Position numbers and translations under genes: made by a program. Below, in pieces: positions 22,376 to 32,045 of a stretch of 64,000 nt of DNA (the stretch's first letter is position 1; each line of letters begins with the position of its first letter). The notes under the pieces are model-generated. The model worked only from the letters and a program-made list of their open reading frames with translations, made no database searches and was not told the DNA's origin. Source of the DNA: Macrotrachela quadricornifera (Eukaryota; Rotifera; Eurotatoria; Philodinida; Philodinidae); NCBI GenBank assembly GCA_022393335.1, contig JAJEKB010020036.1, positions 87,933 through 151,932 on the forward strand. Direction: 5' to 3'.

Positions 22376-23508
22376 TCAAACCTCATCATCATCATGTGCA
22401 CCATGGATACGCTGAACTGCTGTTGTATTTCTTTTTGATGATTGATTCGACGTTTGCTTTTTAATGTCTTGTTTCATTTGTTGTAATGAATTTTTTATTA
22501 CTTGACTGTTTGCCAAAGTAGTTGCTGGATGAAGTCCATGAATGTATGACAAGTAACCTAAAGAAAAGAAAATTCACATTAGAAAAGATCAACTTTCTAA
22601 ATGTATCTTACTCAACAATATGTCAAATTCACCTGGACGTAAGTCATTAAATGATGCCATTTCACCATATTCAGTGCCTACTAAAGCTCTAGGAGTTAGA
22701 TTTAATGATGCATCACGTTGAACATGAGACACATTAATCCTATCTAATTCCTGCAAGTAAAAAGATCTATTAATAAATGTTCTACACTTTGTACAATTTA
22801 ATATCCTTTTATAATACAAAATCAATGTATTGAGGGTGTTCTGATTTAACCACTTACGATTGAAACATGTTCGTCATCATTTTGTTGTCGAGTTTACAAT
22901 ACTTCCGCTTGCTAACAGGATAAAAAAAATAATTAATATTAATTAAATTAATATTAGTCGTTACTATGCGTACTATATGAGATAATTGCTCACATGAGCC
23001 AAATTCGGATTAAAATCATAACCATAATTATAACCTTCATCATTAAGTATATAATCATGAGCATATGTATCATTATTAAATTTAATACCAGTACGAGTAT
23101 CATCAGCATGTGTATCATCCATAGGTGAATCATGAAGAACCACGTTATCATCAAAAATTCGATTATCCAGAGTAACATCATTTTCAAAATTTTCCATAAT
23201 ATCAGATGAGTATGGATGTGATTCATTCTAAAAAAAAAAGTGCAAAAATTTATATTTTGAGCTAGCTCGATTAAATTAAGTTATTTACAAAATGTTCAAT
23301 TGGTAAATGATGATGTGATAATTGAGTATAATGATGTTGATCTTTTTTCTTATGACGCCATCGATTTTGTTTATTTGTATGTGGTGCCGACCCTAAAAAA
23401 ATAGTATTTGAGTCAAAAAGACATAAAGTGCATATAGATATTACCTATATTATCAAGAGCATTACCAAACAATAGTTTCTTGAACGAATCAAGATTTCCT
23501 TCATCCAT
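22376..23508 (-). pseudogene. passenger gene of the TIR element, 6 exons, one premature stop
   Basis: Exons are 23508-23445, 23392-23289, 23227-22994, 22911-22858, 22750-22612 and 22557-22376. All introns are GT-AG, and the sum is 777 nt (259 codons). Phases agree at every junction, but codon 6 of exon 4 is TAA (22894-22896). The same frame continues with TRQQNDDEHVSI and then ELDRINVSHVQRDASLNL, so the stop looks like a recent lesion, a recoding site or an assembly error. The product is acidic and His/Asn/Asp-rich in its first half (HHHLP, DDTHADDTR, YGYDFNP). The conserved-looking core is LTPRALVGTEYGEMASFNDLRPGEFDILL, and a basic, Lys/Gln-rich tail ends AHDDDEV. There is no zinc finger, DDE triad or known domain. 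Possible roles are accessory DNA-binding protein or captured host gene; unknown. Confidence 0.6.
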
Positions 23509-23875
23509 AAAAAAAATACTTTTGTGGATATTGAAAAATCTAAAAAATATAATATAAAAAGGTATGGATTAATAAAATATCGAAATATATTCAATAAGTG
23601 TAATTTTTCAGAAAACAATAGAAAAAAAAGATATCACATATTCCATTGTTTTCTTGATATCGAATGGAAACTTTTTCTATACATTCAATTGAAAAAACTA
23701 GTTGTTCGATGTCGTTTGAATTAAATGAATGCTTTAGGAAAAGTATATGTCCAAAGTATATTGCACTTCTTGTCGAATCATTAATGAATAAATAACGTTC
23801 AGACATTGCCTTTATATATTTGATCATACAAAGATGACATCACGTGTCGTCGATCTTGAAAAGCTGACAAAAATC

Positions 23876-24244
23876 TTTTTCTTTCCTATTATAAGAACCT
23901 TGCCTGAATAGTAAGAAATTTAAAATATCTTATATTTCTTTTCAGTTTCTGTTTTTTCATAATTTTCATATAAGATTCTTTTGATCTTGAACTTCAGACA
24001 AGATTCTTTTTAAAAGAAAAAAAAAGATTCTTCTCTGAACGTTAAATATATCTTGAATATCTTATAATTCTTGCCTGGTTCTTTTATTTCTGATTTATCA
24101 GCCGAGATTCTTGTCATCTTAAGATTCAGACAAGATTCTTTTTACTTTCCTGTTGAAAAGAATCTTGCCTGAATACAAGAATCTTGTCTGAAAGTAAAGA
24201 AAAACAAGAACCTGGAAAGAATAGGGCAAGATCGTCGATTGGTG
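23876..24244. repeat. right subterminal array of the TIR element
   Basis: Contains at least seven degenerate copies of GAATCTTGCCTGA / TTCAGACAAGATTC in both orientations, ending in the 48-bp terminal inverted repeat. It mirrors the left array in motif but not base by base, so only the outermost 48 bp are a strict TIR. Confidence 0.85.
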
Positions 24245-24412
24245 TGACTATATAAAAAGGAAAAATATTTATTTATCCAGTATGTTATAACTACTCAAAC
24301 TACTCGAAGAAAACGTATCGAAATTATACAGAAAAAAAGTCTTTTTATTGTTTGGTTTACAAAACTTACACATTTTTTGATCAACATATCAGAGAAATCA
24401 AATGAAAGCTAC

Positions 24413-26213
24413 CCAGTAAAAAAAAAATAACGATTAAAATTGATGAAAATGACAAAAACCGTATGGACTTAATCATGATTAAAAATCTGATTATTTTGAA
24501 ACAAATCGCCGACTAAAATCAGAAATTTTTAATCAATTTTAATCAAATAATTATAATCATAACTAAAATCAATCGCTAGTCAATTATGACCGATTAAAAA
24601 CTTCTGATTTTCATTGATTTTAATTGTGCATCATCGAGATAATAATTTTGATTAAATCACATAAAAACTACTCGTAAATTGATTACAATCAATTTTAAAG
24701 CACGTGATTTTCCAATTGCCAGTGGAAAATTTTAGCATTAAAATTAACAAATCCTGTGATAATAATCAACATTATCAATCCGATTATTCTGCACCATCAT
24801 CCATATTATAATATATTGTAATCAGATTTTTAATTCATTACAATCATAGAGATCGATTTTAACCTGTGATTCACCTCTTTAACTGATTGTAGTGGAGTGC
24901 TTACCTTTTAATCCATTTGAATTTATTCTTACTTTTTAATCGATCATAATTGATTCCCGTGAGATAATTCATTTTAATCAATTATCACTAACCAATCAAT
25001 AGTAATTGATTATTCTCAAATAAATGATTTTAATCAGACATACTAGAAAATAGCATTTTTCTCGAGATTCGACCGCAAAACCCTCAAAAGTTCTATGATT
25101 TTCCTGATTTTCAATGTTAACAAACTATAAAGTTACCAGTGCGCTAAAGCCACACACGTATATTAAAGTCGGAGCTCCTATATAAATTGTTTTAAAATGA
25201 AATGACGCAATTACGTTAGAAATCGATTATAGCCAAAATAATCCACTATAATTGATTAAAAGTAAAAAAATTTGACCAACTCGTTAAAAACTTAATTGAT
25301 CTCCGTCTATTTTCGCTGAAATAGATTAGGTTTGATTATAAATCCGATTGAAATGTATTGAAATCATTATATGCGATTAAGTTCAGAGTGAAATCGAAGA
25401 AATCAATTGTCTCTAATCAAAAATTCGATTGCAATTCAGTAAATCGATTGAGTCAGAATTCAAATCGGAGAAATGAATTTTTCCAATTAGAAGCTTAATT
25501 ACAACTTGGTTGTAATCTGAATCACAGATTTCAATGATCGCAAAAATGGTTTTTTTTATATGAAAACAAGAATGAAAATCACTTTTAACCAGATTTTTCT
25601 GAAAAAGTTGAATGATTTTAAAAAAATTGGGGTCTTGTTCGAATAATCAAAAATAATCCGGATTTTAGGTAGAATATTTTCCACTAGGCATTGATTCATA
25701 TTCCAAACAATATTATAATTGAATGCGCATAGCCAATTATAGGTAAATGATGATCCCTTAATCACATTTGCTAACATAGAGATTATAATCGACTATTCAT
25801 ATAAACCAGATTTTAATTAAAAAAAGTAGTTCTATTCAATTGAAAATCAAACCATCAGATTTGTTGATGTCTAGATTTTAACTGATTTTTGAAGTTTTAA
25901 TCGATTATACAAATATAAATCTGATAAAAATCAAAAATAATCAATTTTAATCAGTCAAAAATCTCTAATCAGATTTGTTTCGATTATGATTTTAATCGAT
26001 TTGCCAAATTATAATCAATGTCAAGTAAAAATTTGATCATAAATCAAATAATTGATTGAAATCTTCCAAATGATTATTTTTTCAACCGATTACTGAATTT
26101 AAATCAATTTTAATCTAATTATTTTCGTAAAACCGGATTTTTTCAGAAAACATTGAGGAAACTTGTCTAAAATCAAAAATAATCATGATTATTGCAAGTA
26201 TATTTTTTACTGG
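24413..26213. mobile_element. 1.8-kb element built of degenerate AATCGATT/ATTAAAATC units
   Basis: Bounded by a short inverted repeat, CCAGTAAAAAA at the left and its complement ending TTTTTTACTGG at the right. TA dinucleotides one base outside each end suggest a TA target site as in Tc1/mariner-like MITEs. Almost the whole interior consists of short self-complementary words (GATTAAAATC, AATCGATTTTAATCA, TGATTATAATC) in irregular succession. It has no coding capacity; a 73-codon minus ORF at 25556-25777 is incidental. The internal structure could come from repeated rounds of slippage or duplication of one palindromic unit. Confidence 0.65.
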
Positions 26214-26377
26214 ATATAGTGTTGAATACAATAATTAGCTCTCTATCTAATCATACAAAAATACACAGAACTGAGAAAAAACTATTAAAAGTAAGTGAAT
26301 CATCCTGTATAACATCGACTAGATGAATTTTGCACTAAAATTTCTACAATATCTCTCAGACTTATGAAGAATACTAT

Positions 26378-26594
26378 TGTAGCGAGATATGTCACCTACA
26401 TCTATATCTTTCTCTCTATTTGACCTTGTACCCTTTCTCTTCTTACGTGTCCGCTACGGTTGACCGCCGTCCATTGTCTATCTCTTCTATATAAGCGTAT
26501 GTTCTCTATGTTAACGATGACTTGTCGTATGAAGACGCCAAATAAAACGTGTATTACTATCTCACGGGCACTTCTCTACTCATAGTTCATTACA
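26378..26594 (+). mobile_element. solo LTR of a retrotransposon (217 bp)
   Basis: Begins TGTAGCGAG and ends CATTACA (TGTA...TACA termini). It is flanked on both sides by the same 5-bp target duplication ACTAT (26373-26377 and 26595-26599). Inside are a TATA box (CTATATAAGCG, about 26487-26497) and downstream an AATAAA signal (about 26541), the expected U3-R order for the plus strand. GC content is higher than the flanks. No internal retroelement genes are adjacent, so it is a recombination product of a full element. Superfamily unknown; a 5-bp duplication fits Ty3/gypsy or Copia. Confidence 0.88.
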
Positions 26595-26599
26595 ACTAT

Positions 26600-26935
26600 T
26601 TCCAAATATCATCAATAAAATCTTAGCATCATGTGCACTCTTGTACATATAACTTCTGTAAAAAAATAATTCTATTTTTGTCTCTCTACTATAAATGAAT
26701 ACATCATATTAATGCCTTGTACTATCGAAAGACAAATGTTCATGATCAAATATAATCAATATTCATAAATTAGTTTAACTACATTTAAGACTAATTAGAC
26801 AATTTCATTCTCTCCATTTCTCTTCATTTATTTGAAATGAATGACAAACATTCAATAATTGATTAATTAATTAAACCAATTAGACGATTCTATGACCATA
26901 AAGATCACTTTCTCTTACTTTCCAGAAGAAAAACG
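26600..26935. other. intergenic spacer, nothing recognised
   Basis: AT-rich sequence between the solo LTR and a decayed ORF, with no features seen. Confidence 0.4.
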
Positions 26936-27273
26936 ACCTAGTAACATCGGCATCAGGAAAAGATGGGTGGAAAACGTGAAGAAGATATTGGATACTGTCA
27001 AATTAAAAACTAGAGAAAAGCTTCGTTAAACAGAGATTACTGGAAAGAATTAATCAACAAAAATGTACAGAGTAGACCTGTAAATCAAAATATTAAAGAA
27101 ACTATTTATAAATATAAACGAAGAGCCGTGAATCGAAGAAATGATGACCTGGCTGCTTCCCATGGAGTGACCAAAAGAAAAATAATAGAAATTCTTGTTA
27201 AAAATGCAAATAATCTTATATATGTCCTGATTGAGGATTTCAATTTAAACCTCAAGGAATTACGAATCATGTA
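26936..27273 (+). pseudogene. frameshifted ORF remnant, probably from a mobile element
   Basis: One plus frame reads RPSNIGIRKRWVENVKKILD up to TAA. After a frame change near 27030 another reads DYWKELINKNVQSRPVNQ, then about 60 more Lys/Arg/Asn-rich residues to a TAA. The basic helical composition and neighbourhood of transposon debris suggest transposase or retroelement leftovers. No diagnostic motif is visible. A 69-codon minus ORF over the same bases is its shadow. Confidence 0.35.
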
Positions 27274-27533
27274 AAGTCGTGTGTTAGTGCTCAAGTTTGG
27301 TGCAAGAACAATCATATTAAATGAATTTTAAAGGGAAGAAGATCTAAGGATTTGGAAATGAAGTCGAACGATTGTAAGACACCTTCTGAAATTTGTGGTT
27401 TCTAACAATACGATCACCAAAGAAGACAAAAACTCTAACTTTGTAATAGCTATTTTTTTGTGTAACTTTTGTTTGCTTCTCACCCCACACCGGAAACGGC
27501 AGGGGGTCTAACTAACTTCTATGATCACATACC

Positions 27534-27636
27534 TATATAAATACAACTCTTTCATATCATCATTATTCAGGGCCCTATTCAACCATAAATAACAATCAAG
27601 TCAAGTCAAGTCAATACAATACAATTCAAGGTAAGT
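27534..27636 (+). promoter_or_regulatory. orphan promoter and first-exon-like segment
   Basis: TATATAAAT at 27534-27542 is followed about 60 bases later by a leader with tandem CAAGT units (CAAGTCAAGTCAAGTC, 27598-27614) and CAATACAATACAATTCAAG. A perfect consensus splice donor, GTAAGT, lies at 27631-27636. It points into the 3' end of the oppositely oriented ADP-ribosyltransferase gene. No downstream plus-strand exon was found. It may be an element-derived promoter or the start of an antisense RNA. Confidence 0.35.
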
Positions 27637-27753
27637 TTGTTCTCTTTGTTTTCTCCAATTTTATTTTCATTTTAGATTTATTTCCGAAATATACATTCAA
27701 CGATGATGTATATGTCAGGTTTACGCTTCAAGGTGTTTATTACTTTATTAATA

Positions 27754-27776
27754 CAGTGAAACTCTCGTAATATGCG
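27754..27776. repeat. single pogo/mariner-like terminal repeat tip
   Basis: CAGTGAAACTCTCGTAATAT preceded by TA resembles the CAGT..AACCTCG-type ends of pogo/Tigger-class transposons. The matching right end was not found in the window, so only one end (or a chance match) is present. Confidence 0.25.
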
Positions 27777-27968
27777 AAATACAAACATGTCCGTGGAGAC
27801 CTGTCATACATGTACGCATGTACATGTATTCCCTTACCGGTCGGCTATGTCCGTTGTGTTTCAATTATTAAAGAGAATTTCTCTATACGCGTGCGCGAGA
27901 AAGAGTATAAAAGAAAGAGGCAATTCAAGTAAATGAAAACGATTTTTCTTTATTTATTCAATACTATT

Positions 27969-29947
27969 TCACAATTTTTTCCGTACAAAATCTATGCTCT
28001 CTCGCACATTTTTGATATGAGGATGATTTGAAGGTAATGAACTTCGAAGAATGTTAAGAGCACGTTCAAACAATGAGAGTGCTTTCGAGTAATTGCCCAT
28101 ACTTCTGTACACCCCACCGATTTTGTTGTAGGAAGTAGCCAATAAACGATGATCTGCAGGAAGAGTTTTTTGTTTAATATCAAGTGCTTTTTCGTAAAAC
28201 GAAAGTGTTTTAGAATACTCTCCCATNNNNNNNNNNAAAACGAAAGTGCTTTAGAATACTCTCCCATGTTGTCATACACCAAAGCGATGTTGTTGTATGA
28301 CTCAGCCAAATCAGGATGATTTCCAGGAATAGTCTTTTGACGAATTTCAAGTGCTTTTTGTAGAAATGATAGTGCTTTAGAATACTCTCCCATGTTGTCA
28401 TACACCAAAGCGATATCGTTGTAGGAAGTAGCCAAATCAGGATGATTTACAGGAAGAGTTTTTTCACGAATTTCAAGCCCTCTTCTATAGTACCAGATGG
28501 CCATATTATAATCACCTTGATCATTTTTAACACATCCAAGTTGATTATAATAAAGTGCTTTATCATTCTCCTCGGATGTCTGTTCGAGTAATAATGTGTA
28601 GAGTTCTTCAGCTCTATCCGACTTTTTCAAATGAAGCAACAAATTGCCTATTCGTTGCCACCCTGTCCCATCAGCACTTTCCTGTATATATTTCGTAAGT
28701 GTTCGAAGTTGTTGATCATTATCTGATGTTAGTGTAAGTTCCACTTGATAAAGTAGCATGTTTGTGTCGTATTGTTTAATTTTACCAATACGGAAGATGG
28801 TGTTCATAGAGAAAAGGATTTCGTCTTCCGTCTTGACGGCACTAAATTCTTTGATGGCAGCAAAAGGAGTAGAAGAAACAGAAGGATCAACAGAAATTTG
28901 AAAGAGAATGCCAACCATATCAGTTTTTGTTAAGGCACCAGTAGCAAATCCGCGAGAAACTTCTCGATTTGTACTGGTGGATAGAAAGTTGTTAAATGAC
29001 ATCAGTCCACCTTTTGTTTTACGAAGTTTCTCAAAATCTTTGGTTGATAGACCTTGTCCACGATAAATTATTAAGGGTTTACCTTTGTAACCACTAAACT
29101 GCTGTCGATGTAAATACTGGATTTGTTGATGAAGATCACGTATGAAAAATCCCATATTGATGATAGTATCAACTTCGAATGTTCGAAGTGCTCGATTTAG
29201 CATTTGATACGTGAAACACTCACGTGTATACCACCAGATTGCCCTTTTCGAATGATATTCATGTTTGAATTCACGAATATTATTTAATTCAGCGACATTA
29301 CCATCGTAAAGTTTACGACAGTAGTTTACTAAATTTTTGATGGATTCATGGTCATGTTCCATACCAAGGAAAATATCCTTAAATAATTGAGCGTACATAA
29401 AATGGGGCTCCAGCTGATTTAAATTTTGACTGGAAGCTCCTTCAGTCACTGTAACAAAACTTACAGGCGTGACATCTTGTTCACATTGTTTCACAGCCAT
29501 TTGTAATGCTTTACAAATGGGTGTAACCGATGTATGTACACCCTTAATTTTCTTCCATTGTTGTACCCACTGTTCGTGACGAGATTTGTGACGACAGAAG
29601 ATGTAAATGGAATCTAATTTTGGCATGCCATGAATATGAGGAACTAAATTTTGACCCAATGTTCCTGATGTAATAATGAATGCCTTCTCTTCATCAATAT
29701 CTTTGAGCAATTGGATGCATTGTTGGGGTTTAGTAAAGGTATTGATGTTGTTCACAACAGCTCTTAATTGTGCGAATGTCTGGTGTGAATCCTTGTTTGA
29801 TTCGTGGATATTGGGATCGATCCAGATTAATAAATAATTTTGAGGAGTCCGCCGATGACGATTGATAGTACGGTCAGCTGTTGTTGCAGTTAAATCAGAT
29901 TTTTTTGGTGTTGCAGTAATATGTCCTTTTGATTTTTGTCCATCCAT
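27969..29947 (-). CDS. arginine-type mono-ADP-ribosyltransferase fused to kinesin-light-chain-type TPRs (gap inside)
   Basis: Start MDGQKSKGH at 29947; single exon apart from the assembly gap. Residues about 35-180 form an N-terminal region I do not recognise. Residues about 230-410 form the ART domain, with the R-S-E signature visible: R296 in IYRGQG, S-T-S at 323-326 in NNFLSTST, and the EDE motif at 374-376 in KTEDEILF. This predicts arginine-specific transfer of ADP-ribose from NAD+. From about 435 there are 42-residue TPRs of the KLC type (YSKALSF..KALEIRQKTLP.NHPDLA.SYNNIALVYDNMGE), two to three before the gap and two after it, ending in SIDFVRKKL. There is no signal peptide, so it is probably intracellular. 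The frame shifts across the 10 Ns, so downstream sequence is read in a different frame. Repeat collapse in assembly is the likely cause, not mutation. Confidence 0.9.
28227..28236. other. assembly gap (10 N)
   Basis: Ten Ns lie exactly inside the near-identical 126-bp TPR repeats of the ADP-ribosyltransferase gene. The sequence on both sides (AAAACGAAAGTG and ATACTCTCCCAT) is the same repeat, so the number of TPR units is unknown and the 10-N length is a placeholder. Confidence 0.98.
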
Positions 29948-30605
29948 AATTTGTTGAACGATTTGTTAATCACCTATGTGAAATGATGTGTAGTTAATTG
30001 TTGTTTAGACAAAGAGAGTTCGCATCATCTATGCATATGAACATACTGACGAGGGAACATATTTAAGTGTTTAACCCGTTTAGACTACATCCTTTCGTAA
30101 TAAGTAAACCTCAATGAGATATGCAATACCTCAAAAAGTTATGTATCCTTAAACATTTCCTCAAAAATTATAGCCATCTGAGTAAAATTTCAGCCAGTAG
30201 CTCCGTATGTATCAATAAATTCAATGATATTATTTCAAGCTGAGATTTACCCGACATATAGGTATATTTGTGACTAGAACGCTTTGAAAAGGACTCTATC
30301 AGTTTTTATGATCTATCTCGAACCAGGATGCCACACCTACGGTTTTGTGGAGCTCACAGAGGTACATCGAATGGTATGTAAGAAGACTCGTTTCCATTAT
30401 ACTTTGATGTTTTGAAGATCCTAACAATGCTACCCATAGACATTATGGTCATTGGTATGTCTTAAGATAAGCAATGTAAATTCCTTTTTAAAACTTTTTT
30501 CAGTAGAGTTCTAAATACTCTCTAACTTTCTATATTCATTAATATTCATCGTTGCTGTCTTCCTACATCAAAATAGTCATTTTCCATAGACCTCTCTAAT
30601 TTATT
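29948..30605. other. 5' flank of the ADP-ribosyltransferase gene
   Basis: Just upstream of the start the minus strand reads TTTCACATAG/GTGATT, compatible with a 5' UTR intron end. Otherwise no features are recognised. Confidence 0.4.
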
Positions 30606-31346
30606 AATTATAGGGCATTCCTATATTGTTAACTTTGTGCCACAGAATAAATGGGTAACAATATGAAACTTTCTCAAAAACTGCGTTTTATCGAGCTCTA
30701 TATATCCTAAAAATAACTTTGTTGGCTACAGCGCGGTCCATTGACATAGTACCAATTTACTTCCTAATAACACCCATAGCTAATTAATATGAAAACCGTC
30801 TTTGAAAGTGACAAAAAAGTTTTTGATTTCACGAGCCCTGGAGAGAAGTACAGTAAAAGGAAGAAATTTATTTTTTAAAAAAAGTATTGAGCGTCTATAT
30901 ATTGTTGTACAGTTTCATATACAAATCAAACCTGGATACTGGAAATGGAAGTTTGTGAAGAAATTAATGAAAATACAAAGTTCCTTGTTAGCAGCTCATC
31001 CCTCTATCCACCCCAAGGGCCCTGAAGTCAAAAGCTTTTTTCCCATTTTCAAAGACGATTTTCATATTAATCAATCATGGATCTAGTGTTGATTCTCAAT
31101 ACATGAAAATTTTCTAAGAAACTTTTGATATTGTGAAAAACGTCATCAATGCACTGGCCACTTTGAATAAAAAAGTAGGTCTTTTTAGAAGGTAAATTGG
31201 CAATATGCCAATGGGTCGTGCTATAACTAACAAAGTTAGTTGTGAAATATATAAAGCTCGATAATATGCATTTTTTGAGAAAATTTCACATTAGTACCCA
31301 TTTATTCTATAGTACAATGTTAACAACATGAGAATGCCCTATAATC
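30606..31346. mobile_element. 740-bp fold-back element
   Basis: The left arm 30606 to about 30850 is the reverse complement of about 31000-31346. The outermost ATTATAGGGCATTC is present at both ends. ACAGAATAAATGGGTA, CTCAAAAA.TGC..TTATCGAGCT and CCAATTTAC follow in the same order, and then TAATATGAAAA.CGTCTTTG and GGGCCCT/GAGCCCT blocks. The right arm carries an extra 100 bp or so (31080-31190). A 94-codon ORF at 30802-31086 straddles the loop and is not a gene. Similarity of the arms is moderate, so the element is old. Confidence 0.8.
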
Positions 31347-31954
31347 AATAGCATGAAAATTAAAATAGGAGCTGTCACCTTTAAAAACTTTCAAAGAATT
31401 ATGAGTTCACATCAAATGCCTTCATCAAACTAAAGTAATAAACTTTTCTCAAAAGTACTGTTTTTTTGCTGGTATAGTCGAGATTTGTGATTGAATGGCT
31501 ACCGGTCGTTCCAAATAAAATCTGACTAATTCTAAGTATAGGTGTGGCCATGACTAGGGAATATTGTTAAAATGAATATCCGGATCAACAGCCGTACTCC
31601 AGTGATGGATGTTCCTTAACAACTAGATGTTTGAGTCATTGGTGATATGCTATTAATCTTTTTATGATTCGAAGTGAAATGTATGGGTTTAGAACATCAT
31701 TCTGTTTGACTCTATTTACAATAAGATTATTTTACGTATAACAATCACTTCAATCAAGACTCTCAAATCCATATGTCAACCATTTTCAATTGGAACTTTT
31801 TTGAACTTATATGTGTAAGAAATATTGGACAAATAAATAGAGAAAAATCAATTATAGTAAGTGATAATCCAAAAAAGCAAAATATCATCTACTATTCATA
31901 TTACATCTGATTATTATCAATAAGAAAATTCTTTAAGGATACTGTCATTTACTC
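31347..31954. other. intergenic, nothing recognised
   Basis: AT-rich sequence without coding signal or obvious repeat structure. Confidence 0.4.
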
Positions 31955-32045
31955 TCAAAAAAAAATCGATTATATTCAATTTCTTTTCATGAATGTTTAA
32001 TTGATTATAATCGATTTTAATCTGATTATATTTCTAATTGTTTTA
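31955..32045. repeat. short relative of the AATCGATT element
   Basis: AAAATCGATTATATTCAATT and TTGATTATAATCGATTTTAA followed by TCTGATTATATTTC use the same words as the 1.8-kb element at 24.4-26.2 kb. It is probably a truncated or solo copy of the same family. Confidence 0.5.

Larger units (their letters stand above)
21847..24244. mobile_element. 2.4-kb TIR element with subterminal repeat arrays and a passenger gene
   Basis: The first 48 bp (CACCAATCGACGATCTTGCC at the tip) are repeated perfectly in inverted orientation at the right end (tip at 24244). Next to each tip are 340-370 bp dense in a motif of the type TCAG(A/G)CAAGATTCTT in both orientations. Such subterminal arrays are transposase-binding regions in hAT and CACTA elements. 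The flanks allow a 2-bp TG target duplication, which is weak evidence. The centre contains a six-exon minus-strand gene whose product shows no transposase, integrase or helicase motif. I therefore infer a non-autonomous or cargo-carrying DNA transposon of undetermined superfamily. Confidence 0.85.

Noticed and set aside
22990..23226. Met/Leu/Ile-rich minus ORF
   Set aside because: Shadow frame of passenger-gene exon 3.
30802..31086. 94-codon ORF in the fold-back element
   Set aside because: Straddles the loop of an inverted repeat; no conservation and no motif.
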